A DNA stretch of 64,000 nt. It comes from Caproicibacter sp047833665 (GTDB taxonomy: Bacteria; Bacillota; Clostridia; Oscillospirales; Acutalibacteraceae). Position numbers and translations under genes: made by a program. Below the pieces are notes generated by a model. That model saw nothing but the letters and a program-made list of their open reading frames with translations, was not told the origin of the DNA and made no database searches. Below are positions 7,142-15,732 of the stretch, piece by piece (positions within the stretch are counted from its first letter, which is position 1; each line of letters begins with the position of its first letter). Where the stretch lies: positions 2,586,325 to 2,650,324 of the forward strand of contig CP181261.1 of NCBI GenBank assembly GCA_047833665.1, written 5' to 3'.

Positions 7142-8941
7142 ATGAAAGAAATACAAGAACGCATCTCAACGTTAAGAGAATCGATGAAGCAAAACGGTAT
7201 TTCGGCCTATATTATTCCTTCTTCCGATCCACACATGGGAGAATATGTACCGGAATATTGGCAGGCCAGAAAATATTTTTCAGGATTTACCGGCTCGGCT
7301 GGAACATTGGTCGTGCTGTTAGAACGCAGCGGCTTATGGACGGACGGCAGATATTTTATCCAGGCTGAAAAACAGCTTTCCGGCAGTGGTATTGAGCTGT
7401 TCCGCATGGGGGTAAGCGGAGTGCCTTCTTACCAAGACTATCTTATCCAAACGCTTCAAAGTGGGGAAACCGTTGGTTTTGATGGGCGAATGCTTTCGGC
7501 TGCGGCTGTAAATTCCATGAAGGAAAAGTTTGCTGAAAAGGGAATTAAAATTCGTTCTGTTGACCTTATTACCCCGCTGTGGAAAAATCGCCCTCTTCCC
7601 CCGGCAACAGAAGTGTTCCTGCACGGTGAAGAATATGCCGGACTTTCCTGCGCGAAAAAACTGGAACAGGTGCGTGCAGGCCTAAAAAAAGCCGGTGCGG
7701 ATGGTCAAATCTATTGCAAGCTGGAATGCATCGCGTGGCTGTTCAACATCCGCGCCTCCGATATTGCATACAATCCGATGGCGGTAGCCTATGCCGCAGT
7801 TTTTCAGGACAGTGCCGTACTGTTCATTAACGATTCACGCCTGCGCCCGGGCGTGCGGGAATATTTGGAGAATAACGGCGTAACCATTCGGGCGTATGAA
7901 GAAATCGAAACCTTCCTGCAGCAATCCAGCGGCAAAAAAACGATTCTTGTCGATATGGATTGCATCAATTATGCACTTTTCCGCATTTTGAAAGAAAATC
8001 CCGCCTACACGGTTAAAAAAGGCGCTGACCTTGTCATCAATTTAAAGGCAATTAAAAATCAAACGGAAATTGAAAACTTTAGAAAAGCCCATATCCGCGA
8101 CGGCTGCGCAATGGTGGAATTCTGCGCCGATTTGGAAAAAAGGCTGCAAAACGGAGAAACTGTAACAGAATGTACGGTCTGTGAACTACTGCGTGCGGCA
8201 AGGGCACGGCAGGAACACAATCTTGGCGAAAGCTTTGCCACGATTGCGGCCTACCGCGAAAATGCAGCGATGATGCACTATTCTCCAAAGCCGGAAACAT
8301 GCAAAACGTTGGAACAGAGCGGTTTGCTGCTCATTGACAGCGGCGGGCAGTATCTGGAGGGCACAACCGATATTACGCGTACATTTGCCCTAGGCCCGCT
8401 CACGGAGGAAGAAAAGAAACATTACACATGGGTGTTAAAAGCCCATATTGCGCTTGCCTCCACTGTTTTTCTGGAGGGAATGACCGGCGGAAATCTGGAT
8501 ATGATCAGCCGTGGTCAAGTTCAGAAGCACGGCATTGACTACCGCTGCGGCACCGGGCACGGTGTCGGTATGCTGGGCGGCGTTCATGAAGGGCCGCAGA
8601 GCATTCGCCCGAAAAACGACGTTGTTTTGCGCAGCGGCATGATTGTTACAAATGAACCCGGTATCTATGAAGAAGGAAAACACGGCATACGCACGGAAAA
8701 TATGATGCTGATAACCGATGCCATGGAAAACGAATACGGCCGTTTCCTGCGGTTTGAAATTCTGACTTGCTTCCCGATTGATACAGCGCCGATTTTGCCG
8801 GGACTGCTGACCAAGGATGAAATCGCTTGGCTGGACGAATATCACAGCCGAGTGTATCGCACTTTGGCTCCTATGCTGTCCGGTGAAGCGCTGGAATGGC
8901 TGAGGAAAAAAACTCGCCCGCTAATGCGCCAAATTTCATAA
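7142..8941 (+). CDS. pepP: Xaa-Pro aminopeptidase (M24B)
   Basis: 599 residues, the length of the three-domain aminopeptidase P type found in Firmicutes and eukaryotes. Two creatinase-like N-terminal domains precede a pita-bread M24 catalytic domain. The five expected metal ligands are visible: D399 (LLIDSGG), D410 (TTDITRTF), H473 (GTGHGVG), E505 (TNEPGIY) and E519 (RTENMM), plus H482 in GGVHEGPQS. The enzyme is cytosolic, probably two-Mn2+, and removes N-terminal residues preceding proline in peptide turnover. The ATG at 7142 follows GGGAAGCG. It was originally divergent from the DtxR-family gene, which may hint at metal-linked control; this is inference. Confidence 0.95.
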   Translation: MKEIQERISTLRESMKQNGISAYIIPSSDPHMGEYVPEYWQARKYFSGFTGSAGTLVVLLERSGLWTDGRYFIQAEKQLSGSGIELFRMGVSGVPSYQDYLIQTLQSGETVGFDGRMLSAAAVNSMKEKFAEKGIKIRSVDLITPLWKNRPLPPATEVFLHGEEYAGLSCAKKLEQVRAGLKKAGADGQIYCKLECIAWLFNIRASDIAYNPMAVAYAAVFQDSAVLFINDSRLRPGVREYLENNGVTIRAYEEIETFLQQSSGKKTILVDMDCINYALFRILKENPAYTVKKGADLVINLKAIKNQTEIENFRKAHIRDGCAMVEFCADLEKRLQNGETVTECTVCELLRAARARQEHNLGESFATIAAYRENAAMMHYSPKPETCKTLEQSGLLLIDSGGQYLEGTTDITRTFALGPLTEEEKKHYTWVLKAHIALASTVFLEGMTGGNLDMISRGQVQKHGIDYRCGTGHGVGMLGGVHEGPQSIRPKNDVVLRSGMIVTNEPGIYEEGKHGIRTENMMLITDAMENEYGRFLRFEILTCFPIDTAPILPGLLTKDEIAWLDEYHSRVYRTLAPMLSGEALEWLRKKTRPLMRQIS

Positions 8942-8988
8942 ATTTCGCATTTAGCATATTGAATATGGAATAATTTTCCGCTATAATA

Positions 8989-9030
8989 AATTCGGCGGCA
9001 TGCTTAATACCGGCATGCCGCCGAATTTTA
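8989..9030 (+). terminator. Intrinsic terminator after pepP
   Basis: AATTCGGCGGCATGC pairs perfectly with GCATGCCGCCGAATT (15-bp stem) and is followed by TTAAAA. Confidence 0.85.
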
Positions 9031-9097
9031 AAATGGGTATTTCTGACGCAGTACGGATATTTGACAATGCAATCAGAGAATTATGTATCTCCGCATA

Positions 9098-9106
9098 TGG
9101 TATAAT
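9098..9106 (+). promoter_or_regulatory. Extended -10 promoter for the candidate small RNA
   Basis: TGGTATAAT at 9098-9106 is an extended -10 box. The TTGACA at 9061 is too far away (34 bp) to be its -35. Confidence 0.5.
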
Positions 9107-9112
9107 GATCTC

Positions 9113-9240
9113 TAATCACGACGGCGGATAGAGTTGTGTCTGCTTCGGTGCAGTAGATTGTCTTAAAATCCATGCTTGGCAGGGCACAATAATTCCATCA
9201 AAAAGCCCTTCCGCTGTTTGTGGCAGAAGGGCTTTGTTTT
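9113..9240 (+). ncRNA. Candidate structured small RNA, about 125 nt, family unknown
   Basis: The 357-base gap between pepP and the C39-like gene holds an extended -10 promoter and a strong terminator with no ORF between them. The RNA can fold as a three-way arrangement. TTGTG (9134-9138) pairs with CACAA (9185-9189) and encloses two hairpins: CTGC/GCAG with a TTCGGT loop (9140-9153), and one around TGC-TTG-GCA (9173-9181). It matches no riboswitch or housekeeping RNA class I can recall. It could be a free sRNA, or a leader with an attenuator for the gene starting at 9299. Confidence 0.45.
9202..9240 (+). terminator. Intrinsic terminator of the candidate small RNA
   Basis: AAAGCCCTTC (9202-9211) pairs with GAAGGGCTTT (9226-9235) and GTTTT follows. 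Confidence 0.85.
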
Positions 9241-9298
9241 ATAAATTTCTTGCATTTTTTAATGGCAATCGGTTTTATTAAGAAATGAGGGGATACAG

Positions 9299-10045
9299 GT
9301 GCAGCACAAGCAACGACATCCGGCATATTCTTTTTTTGCCAAACTTTTGGTTCTCATTTTGTTTTTGCTTGTTGCCTTAAGATATGGACCAAATGCGCTG
9401 CGGATGATAAAAAATGCTGTACAGGCTAATGTAAACTACAGCGACGAAAAAGTCCTGCCAGTTGAAAATATCCAGCAACTGCCGGAACTTCCGTCCGGAT
9501 GTGAAATTACTTCATCGGCGATTGTTCTGAACTATCTGGGGTTTCAAATCAGCAAAAACGAATTAGCAAACTTTTTTCCCATAGGCGGTATGCCGTATCT
9601 TCAAAACGGTGTGATGATTGGTCCAAATCCGTGGAAAGAGTTTGCGGGCAGTCCATCCGATTCGGGATACGGATGTTTTGCGCCGGTTGTGACAAATGCA
9701 CTCAATCGATACCTATCATACGCCGGCAGCAAATTAAAGGCTGTAAATCTGAGTGGGACAAATGTTCAGAATTTGCTCAGCTATATTGATAAAGGAGTAC
9801 CGGTCATTGTCTGGGCAACCATCTCCATGAAAGAACCTTACGATGGCAATAGCTGGTATCTGGAGGATACCGGAGAGTATTTTTGCTGGCCCGCCTGTGA
9901 GCATTGCCTTGTGTTAATCGGGTATTCCGACAGTACTGCGGTGTTCAGGGATCCGCTGGATCCGCAGGGAACTGCACGCTATGACATGTCTCTGTTTAAA
10001 AAGCGCTATGAACAGCTTTACTGTCAGGCGGTGATTGTGCAATAG
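9299..10045 (+). CDS. Extracytoplasmic C39-like family peptidase (Peptidase_C39_2 type)
   Basis: 248 residues. An N-terminal hydrophobic segment (FAKLLVLILFLLVALRYG) acts as a signal anchor, so the catalytic part faces outside. The papain-like triad can be proposed as C68 (ELPSGCEITS), H202 (ACEHCLVLIGY) and D218 (VFRDPLDP), the pattern of the C39-like family around YvpB-type proteins. Substrate unknown; many relatives lie in cell-surface contexts. The start is a GTG at 9299 after GAGGGGATACAG. It ends 8 bases before the convergent HD gene. Confidence 0.88.
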   Translation: MQHKQRHPAYSFFAKLLVLILFLLVALRYGPNALRMIKNAVQANVNYSDEKVLPVENIQQLPELPSGCEITSSAIVLNYLGFQISKNELANFFPIGGMPYLQNGVMIGPNPWKEFAGSPSDSGYGCFAPVVTNALNRYLSYAGSKLKAVNLSGTNVQNLLSYIDKGVPVIVWATISMKEPYDGNSWYLEDTGEYFCWPACEHCLVLIGYSDSTAVFRDPLDPQGTARYDMSLFKKRYEQLYCQAVIVQ

Positions 10046-10053
10046 TCCGGAAC

Positions 10054-10728
10054 TTACAAAAGCCGTGTATCATTAATAATTAACTCAAACTGCAGGCCAA
10101 GGTATTGTGCGGCTTGGCGGCACAGAACCATACGCGACATAAAAATCTCAAAATATTCCATGACAGGGCAAATGGTGGTGTCAATGGTGATATTCAAGGT
10201 TGCGGTTTTGTGTTCGGTATCAATTTCTGTTACAGCATGTTCCACGGCGTAATTAACGCGGTCATGGATATCATCCGTGACCGTCTCCCGATTGCGCACA
10301 CGGGTGCGGCGAACATCCCCTTTGTCGGATAAAATCAGCGCTGCAGCAATCGGACTAACCGCCGCGGCCGTTCCTTCATCATGGTTTCCAATGGCAGCCG
10401 AAATCTGTGCCACTTCATCGGGCGGCATATTGAGCCGGTTTAAAATTTGAAAGGCCATCAATGCCCCGCTTTGTGCATGGTTATATCGGTTTACAACATT
10501 TCCGATATCATGCATATACCCGGCAATACGCGCAAGTTCACAGGTGCGTTCGTCAAATCCAAGCTGCTCCAGAATATCTCCGGCATAATTTGCCGTGCGC
10601 TTCGCGTGAGGAAAACCGTGCTCTGTAAATCCTATTTCGCCCAGATTACGGTTGCCTGCTTCAATATACGCCTTGATTTCATCGTTTTTTAGAATCTCCG
10701 CAAACGTGATATGATTATATTTTGGCAT
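10054..10728 (-). CDS. HD-domain phosphohydrolase
   Basis: 224 residues with an HD superfamily core: H41 (FPHAKRTANYAG), the H73-D74 doublet in GYMHDIGNVVNRYNH, and a later ISAAIGNHDEG helix. The C-terminal part (EIDTEHKTATLNITIDTTIC) is a small beta-rich extension. The family hydrolyses phosphoesters or nucleotides using bound metal; the substrate is unknown. It starts 12 nt after the end of the dipeptidase gene upstream, and its Shine-Dalgarno site GGAGGGAACAG overlaps that stop region, so the two form an operon. Confidence 0.88.
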   Translation of the reverse strand: MPKYNHITFAEILKNDEIKAYIEAGNRNLGEIGFTEHGFPHAKRTANYAGDILEQLGFDERTCELARIAGYMHDIGNVVNRYNHAQSGALMAFQILNRLNMPPDEVAQISAAIGNHDEGTAAAVSPIAAALILSDKGDVRRTRVRNRETVTDDIHDRVNYAVEHAVTEIDTEHKTATLNITIDTTICPVMEYFEIFMSRMVLCRQAAQYLGLQFELIINDTRLL

Positions 10729-10740
10729 CTGTTCCCTCCG

Positions 10741-12120
10741 TCAGGCTGTAAACATGCGGTACATCGCTTCCAAACAAATCTGCGCATGAAGCATAAAACG
10801 GTCAATATCTATGTGTTCATTGGTGTTGTGCAGACGCCGATCCGGCTCATCCGGAAAGAATGGGCCAAAAGCAACCGCGGTTCCTTTCATGGCGCGCGCA
10901 TACGTTCCACCGCCCGTGGCATAAAGCTCTGCCGGCCGGCCCATGATATTGGCGTATGACTCCTGAAGAATGGAAATAAGAGGGCTGTTGTCTGGAAGAT
11001 ACAGCGGCTTGGAGTTTTCGCGAAGAGCTGCGGTCAGACCTGCTTCTTCCGCTTGGCGTTTGATTTGGGTGAAAATTTTATCCCCATCGGATGTGACAGG
11101 ATAACGAATATCAATTCCTGCCTCCATGTGGGATTCGTCAGCACGAACAATGCCAAGATTCAGGGTCAGCGGGCCGGACTGCTCATCGCTTTGGTTTACC
11201 CCTAGGCCGGAGCCGTCATAAAGAAAACCGATTTTTCTGTCCAAAAATGTGAACATCCCACCGAGCTCCTGCGGGGTGAGGATACTGGAAAGCAGACGGA
11301 GCAGTGCAGCGGCGGCATTGAACCCTGCCTGCGGCTGCATAGCGTGGGATGCCTTTCCCTGCGATGCAATCCGAATTCCCTCTGCGGAAGGTTCGAAGGT
11401 AAAGCTCCCCTTTGCGGTCTTGGCTGCGTCTTTGAGCGCTTGAACAGTATGGTCGGAACAGCGCAAAACAGCATAAGCGCGGTCAGGAACAGCATTATAT
11501 ACAGCGCCTGCATTAAATTGCTTAACTATTCCTGAGTTTTTTGCATCGGAACTCAGGCTAATTTGGAGAATCCCCTTTTCTCGGTTGCAGATTCCATAAT
11601 CGGAATCGGGAGTAAACCCCATGGTTGGCATTTCTTCCTTTTGAAAATAATATGCCAAATCCTCCATTCCCGTTTCTTCCCCGGCACCGAAGATAACCCG
11701 CAGCCGGCGGTTTCCTGTAATATTTGCGTCTTTTAATGCTTTTAGACAATAAAGAGCAACAACTGCCGCCCCTTTGTCATCCGCTACGCCGCGCCCGTAA
11801 ATCAGATTGCCTTTCTGCGTCAGCGTAAATGGCTCGCTGTCCCAACCATCTCCGGCAGGTACAACATCAATGTGAGCTGCTACTGCGGCCAATTCATCCC
11901 CGGAGCCGTACTCTGCGTGGCCTGCGTAATTGTCTGCATTTTTAACGGTAAACCCCATTTTTTCAGCTTTATCGAGAATCAACCCGAGGGCCTTAGCCGA
12001 TTCCTTGCCAAAAGGCATCCCTTCCTGCGCCTGACCGCGTATGGAAGGAATCGCAACTAAATCGGCAAGGTCCTTCAGAATTGCTTCGCGGTATTTTAAT
12101 ATTTCAGTACCAAATATCAA
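10741..12120 (-). CDS. pepV: M20 family dipeptidase (PepV-like)
   Basis: 459 residues, the normal length for PepV (Xaa-His dipeptidase/carnosinase-like, M20A). Two-metal ligands can be placed: H83 (AAHIDVVPAGDGW), D114 (GVADDKGA), E148-E149 (GAGEETGM), D172/D174 (TPDSDYGI), and a late His in the NTNEHIDID segment. The LRLLSS region forms the lid/dimerisation domain. It is a cytosolic enzyme cleaving dipeptides from imported oligopeptides. The start is a TTG at 12120, 9 nt after AAGGAGG, because the nearer ATG in that site is stopped at once. It is co-transcribed with the downstream HD gene. Confidence 0.93.
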   Translation of the reverse strand: MIFGTEILKYREAILKDLADLVAIPSIRGQAQEGMPFGKESAKALGLILDKAEKMGFTVKNADNYAGHAEYGSGDELAAVAAHIDVVPAGDGWDSEPFTLTQKGNLIYGRGVADDKGAAVVALYCLKALKDANITGNRRLRVIFGAGEETGMEDLAYYFQKEEMPTMGFTPDSDYGICNREKGILQISLSSDAKNSGIVKQFNAGAVYNAVPDRAYAVLRCSDHTVQALKDAAKTAKGSFTFEPSAEGIRIASQGKASHAMQPQAGFNAAAALLRLLSSILTPQELGGMFTFLDRKIGFLYDGSGLGVNQSDEQSGPLTLNLGIVRADESHMEAGIDIRYPVTSDGDKIFTQIKRQAEEAGLTAALRENSKPLYLPDNSPLISILQESYANIMGRPAELYATGGGTYARAMKGTAVAFGPFFPDEPDRRLHNTNEHIDIDRFMLHAQICLEAMYRMFTA

Positions 12121-12218
12121 TCAAATCATCCTCCTTGTTTCTTTCAACATTATACCACCCGGAGCGGATAAAAAAAGTATATTTTAGTTAAGTATGTAAA
12201 ATTACATTTAACAAAATG

Positions 12219-12254
12219 AAAAAGACCGAAGTTTAAACTTCTTCGGTCTTTTTT
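12219..12254 (-). terminator. Intrinsic terminator after the GGDEF/EAL gene
   Basis: AAAGACCGAA (12221-12230) pairs with TTCGGTCTTT (12242-12251); A- and T-runs on both sides make it usable in either direction. Confidence 0.82.
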
Positions 12255-12256
12255 GT

Positions 12257-14512
12257 TTAGCCACTGGTTGGTTCCGCAGTACTGCAGGAAATATCCGGGC
12301 GTTCCAGCAAAAGCAGCGCTTCTTCTTTCTCAACAGGCTTGCTGATGAGATACCCCTGAATCAGATGACACCCCGCTTGCGAAACACAGCGCATCTGGTC
12401 CTCTGTTTCCACGCCCTCCGCAATAACCTCCAGCTTAAGCCTGTGTGCAAGACTTATAATCATGCGGACAATGTCTTTTTCAACGTCATCGGTCGCAATT
12501 TCATCGATAAAGCTTTTGTCAATTTTAACAGCATCAATTGGCAAGTTTTTCAGATAGTTAAGGGAGGAGTAGCCGGTTCCAAAATCGTCCAAATAAATTT
12601 GTATGCCGTGCCGTCTTAGTATTTGCAATTTTGTCGTGACCTTATCAAAGGATTCAATCAGGCTGGATTCCGTAATTTCAACAGCAACGCTGTTCGGTGT
12701 TAAGCCGTAATATTGATATCGGCTGACAATATAATCCGCATAATTTGCGCCCAAAAGTTCCATAGGCGAGGCATTAAAGGAAACTGTCAGTCCCCGCCCT
12801 TCTAATTTTTTTGCAAAGGCAAATGCATTCTCTATCATATAGCGGCCTAATTCTTTAATAAACCCGGATTTTTCAGCCATGGGAATAAATTGGATTGGGG
12901 GTATGGTGCCAAATTGGGTAGTTTTCCAGCGAGCAAGCGTTTCAAAGCCTGTAATGGTTTTGCTGTTGCAGTCATACTGCGGCTGAAAACAGCAAAACAA
13001 TTCCCCTTTTTCAATGGAGAATTTAAGGGCACGTTCCAGCCAAAGCTGCCGTTCTATGCGATTTTTGTAATCTTCGTTAAAGAGAACATAACTTCCTTTG
13101 CGGGTCTTTTTTGCCTCTGAAAGAATAAATTCCTCTTTGCCCAACACATCTTCAAACTGCAGCGGCTCTTCTTTACTGTTTTGATTACATGGAATCAGCA
13201 TTGCCCCTACGCTGCAGGAAAGCTGAATGACAATTCCATTGATTAAATATGGTTCGTGAAATATTTTCATTACTTTGTTAATGAGGAATTCCAGTTTGCC
13301 TTCCGAATCTACACCGTGGAGTAAAATTGCAAATTCGTCACTGCCTATCCGCCCTACAATGTCCTGACTTCTTGCAAATCTTTTCAGCCGCGCCGCTGCT
13401 TCACAGAGCAACGGATCTCCGGCATCGTGTCCGAAGGTATTGTTCACGGACTGCAATCCGTCTACATCCAGCAGCAGCATAGCTCCGTCTTGTTTGTCTC
13501 TGCAGCAATTATCAACCCACGGATCGAACTGTTTGATAACACCTTTTCGATTGGGCAGATTGGTAAGAGCATCAAAATACGTAAAATATTTTTTCTGTTC
13601 TTCACACCTGATTTTTGATTCATAACGAAATTGCTTCCACTTGAAGAAATAAAAAGTCGCCAGCACAAGAGCCGCCGTCAGAATTAGAAAAAAAGCAATG
13701 CTCAGCAGAAGAATTCTATTTGTCCGCGCGGAAATATGGCTGTAATCATCCGCAACCAAAAGGATTAAGCCATGCGGTTCTTGGACACTGGCATAGGCGG
13801 CAATGACGGGCAACTGGCTGATTTGAAATGTACAAACGGAAGAGGATCCGCTTTGAAAATCCGTCTCCATTTTTTGCAGATCATCCTCTAAATTACCGCC
13901 AGAGAAGTTACTGGAAAGAATGGCTCCGTCATTTTGCAGCAGACATCTGTAATTTGCTTCACTTGTTACGATGTTATCGCTTAGTTGAAATTTTTCAATA
14001 TCGTTGAGAGATGCAATCGGCACACCCGTGATACTATTTTCTCGTATTTCTCGTACAACCGGAACAGCAAAAATGACAGCATCTTGCAAATCGGATTGCT
14101 GTAATTGGACTGAACTGTGCGCTATCTCATTGGCTGCTTTCTTAAAATACGGCTTATCTGCAATAAAAAGTTGATTTTCCGAATTTGCAACAGCCAAACC
14201 GGACAGATTGGTATATATCATCGAGTCAAAATTTCTTTTTTTAGTTTCTTCAGACAATGCCTGTACTTTCTCTTTCTCCGTTGTCTGAAGAGAGAAATCA
14301 TCTTGATGGGATAACTCGATTGCAGAGCCTAAATGCCCCAGAATGTCGGTTTGAATTGCAAAAGAACCCTGTTCTGCTAATTTTTTCAGCATGGCAGTTC
14401 TGTTGTCTATCAGAGTTTTGCGCAAATTGATAATACAAAAACTCACGCAGACTAGAAGGAAAGCAGCAACAATAATTATAGAAAATAACGCTTTATTTTT
14501 TGAGTATCTCAT
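12257..14512 (-). CDS. Membrane sensor with GGDEF and EAL domains (c-di-GMP turnover)
   Basis: 751 residues. A first membrane helix (about 10-30) and a second (about 270-295) enclose a periplasmic-side sensor segment of the dCache/PAS-like kind. Next comes a GGDEF domain whose signature reads GSDEF (GRIGSDEFAIL), with an RSQD I-site-like motif five residues before it, then a C-terminal EAL domain. The EAL signature is ETL (GFETLARW), but the catalytic elements ITESSLI, LDDFGTGYSSL, KIDKSFI and AEGVETEDQ are all present. So phosphodiesterase activity is likely, while the GGDEF half may be catalytic, GTP-sensing or inactive. Monocistronic, ending at a terminator. Confidence 0.92.
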   Translation of the reverse strand: MRYSKNKALFSIIIVAAFLLVCVSFCIINLRKTLIDNRTAMLKKLAEQGSFAIQTDILGHLGSAIELSHQDDFSLQTTEKEKVQALSEETKKRNFDSMIYTNLSGLAVANSENQLFIADKPYFKKAANEIAHSSVQLQQSDLQDAVIFAVPVVREIRENSITGVPIASLNDIEKFQLSDNIVTSEANYRCLLQNDGAILSSNFSGGNLEDDLQKMETDFQSGSSSVCTFQISQLPVIAAYASVQEPHGLILLVADDYSHISARTNRILLLSIAFFLILTAALVLATFYFFKWKQFRYESKIRCEEQKKYFTYFDALTNLPNRKGVIKQFDPWVDNCCRDKQDGAMLLLDVDGLQSVNNTFGHDAGDPLLCEAAARLKRFARSQDIVGRIGSDEFAILLHGVDSEGKLEFLINKVMKIFHEPYLINGIVIQLSCSVGAMLIPCNQNSKEEPLQFEDVLGKEEFILSEAKKTRKGSYVLFNEDYKNRIERQLWLERALKFSIEKGELFCCFQPQYDCNSKTITGFETLARWKTTQFGTIPPIQFIPMAEKSGFIKELGRYMIENAFAFAKKLEGRGLTVSFNASPMELLGANYADYIVSRYQYYGLTPNSVAVEITESSLIESFDKVTTKLQILRRHGIQIYLDDFGTGYSSLNYLKNLPIDAVKIDKSFIDEIATDDVEKDIVRMIISLAHRLKLEVIAEGVETEDQMRCVSQAGCHLIQGYLISKPVEKEEALLLLERPDISCSTAEPTSG

Positions 14513-14770
14513 GTTATCATCCTTTCCATCCGGTGTTTTTTATTATACATGATTTGGGAATATAATCCATAAAAAAATCAATTTATCGTTAAAATCGCCA
14601 AAAATACAATGCTGAAAATATCGAAATCAGAAACAATTTTTTGTATTATGTCAAAGCAGATAGAATCCAAATATTTTTCTCTTTAGCACCGAAACCGAAG
14701 CAAGCAAAACAACTGTATTTTGTAATAAACTTTGACAGGGAATACCAATGAAAATCCGGAATAAACCAAA

Positions 14771-14799
14771 CCCTCCTGCAAACAATTTGTGCAGGAGGG
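14771..14799 (+). promoter_or_regulatory. Perfect hairpin occluding the ribosome-binding site
   Basis: CCCTCCTGCA (14771-14780) is fully complementary to TGCAGGAGGG (14790-14799) across a 9-nt loop. The second arm is the Shine-Dalgarno sequence of the GTG start at 14807, so the folded mRNA would hide it. No U-run follows, so it is not a normal terminator for that gene. Confidence 0.6.
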
Positions 14800-14806
14800 T
14801 AAATGC

Positions 14807-15208
14807 GTGAAAAAACAACTATCCTTATTTTTGACCGGTGGAATTATATATCCCTGTTTAGAAATTGCATGCCGGGGTTTCAGCGATTTTTCCATGGCGA
14901 TAGCAGGAGGGATTTGTCTGTGCCTGATTGACAGGATCTGCAACTGCCGCCTAAAATTCAAACCATTGGTGGTGAAATGTGCTGCCGGATCGGCCATCAT
15001 TACATCGGTAGAATTCGCGATAGGGGTTTTGGTAAATCTGATTTTAAAATTAAACGTTTGGGATTATTCGCAGCTACCGATGAATGTTATGGGGCAAATC
15101 TGTGTGCCGTTTTCTCTTCTTTGGAGTCTTCTAACCATTCCCGCCATGCAGCTTTGCGAACTCTACGACCGGCTGAATCAAAGGTCTGCTGGAAAAATAA
15201 AAGAATAG
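14807..15208 (+). CDS. Small polytopic membrane protein (putative ABC-transporter type IV family)
   Basis: 133 residues from a GTG at 14807, 7 nt after AGGAGGG. Four hydrophobic segments, and a C-terminal WDYSQLPMNVMGQICVPFSLLW that matches the W-D-Y-S-x-x-P-x-N-x-x-G pattern of the small clostridial family annotated as putative ABC-transporter type IV (CmpB). Its biochemical role is unknown. It is rich in Cys residues. A 10-bp hairpin masks its Shine-Dalgarno site. Confidence 0.78.
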   Translation: MKKQLSLFLTGGIIYPCLEIACRGFSDFSMAIAGGICLCLIDRICNCRLKFKPLVVKCAAGSAIITSVEFAIGVLVNLILKLNVWDYSQLPMNVMGQICVPFSLLWSLLTIPAMQLCELYDRLNQRSAGKIKE

Positions 15209-15210
15209 TT

Positions 15211-15246
15211 AAACCGCGTCCAAATTGCTTCTAACGGACGCGGTTT
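15211..15246 (+). terminator. Intrinsic terminator
   Basis: AAACCGCGTCC pairs with GGACGCGGTTT just after the stop codon of the small membrane protein gene; the T-run is short. Confidence 0.78.
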
Positions 15247-15294
15247 CCTTTCATTGATATAGCCATATTTTATCTGATTTTTTGCGTTTTTTGG

Positions 15295-15324
15295 TTGACA
15301 GAATGGTATATAATGTGTTATTAT
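15295..15324 (+). promoter_or_regulatory. Promoter of the two tRNA-Ser genes
   Basis: TTGACA (15295-15300) and TATTAT (15319-15324) with an 18-bp spacer; the first tRNA starts 34 nt later. Confidence 0.7.
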
Positions 15325-15357
15325 TATTTCCGCACCTGTAAGATATTTTTTAAAGGT

Positions 15358-15446
15358 GGAGAGGTGTCCGAGTGGTTTAAGGAGCTAGTCTTGAAAACTA
15401 GTGATCCCGTAAGGGACCAAGAGTTCGAATCTCTTCCTCTCCGCCA
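15358..15446 (+). tRNA. tRNA-Ser (anticodon UGA)
   Basis: Acceptor arms GGAGAGG/CCTCTCC, a long variable arm (GATCCCGTAAGGGACC) and an anticodon loop CTTGAAA with TGA. CCA is encoded at 15444-15446. Confidence 0.96.
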
Positions 15447-15476
15447 CTTTATTTATTAAAAATTCACCATGGATAA

Positions 15477-15566
15477 GGAGAAATACCCAAGTGGTGAAGG
15501 GGCTCCCCTGCTAAGGGAGTAGGTCGGGCAACCGGCGCGAGGGTTCAAATCCCTCTTTCTCCGCCA
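15477..15566 (+). tRNA. tRNA-Ser (anticodon GCU)
   Basis: Acceptor arms GGAGAAA/TTTCTCC, a long variable arm, and an anticodon stem CTCCC/GGGAG around CTGCTAA with GCT. CCA is encoded. It lies 30 nt after the first tRNA-Ser, same transcript. Confidence 0.96.
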
Positions 15567-15579
15567 AAAATAACGAAAA

Positions 15580-15616
15580 GCCGCATGAACACTAGGTTTG
15601 TGCGGCGTTTTTTTGC
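15580..15616 (+). terminator. Intrinsic terminator of the tRNA-Ser pair
   Basis: GCCGCATGAAC pairs with GTTTGTGCGGC (one G-U) and is followed by a run of seven T. Confidence 0.88.
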
Positions 15617-15700
15617 ATTTATTGCTACATTTGTATATTCTGGTGTTCTGAATAATTTTTTGCTATTACACATCTATTACACATTAATTCAATAAAAAAT

Positions 15701-15726
15701 AGGCCCCCGGATTTCTCCGAGGGCCT
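15701..15726 (-). terminator. Intrinsic terminator of the 45-residue protein gene
   Basis: AGGCCCCCGGA pairs with TCCGAGGGCCT; on the minus strand it is followed by ATTTTTTATT. Confidence 0.82.
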
Positions 15727-15732
15727 TTGCTT

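Noticed and set aside
9061..9106. TTGACA at 9061 paired with TATAAT at 9101 as a promoter
   Set aside because: The 34-bp spacing is far too long; the extended -10 box is a better explanation.
14683..15000. 105-codon minus-strand frame
   Set aside because: It is antisense to the small membrane protein, lacks a ribosome-binding site and crosses the hairpin.
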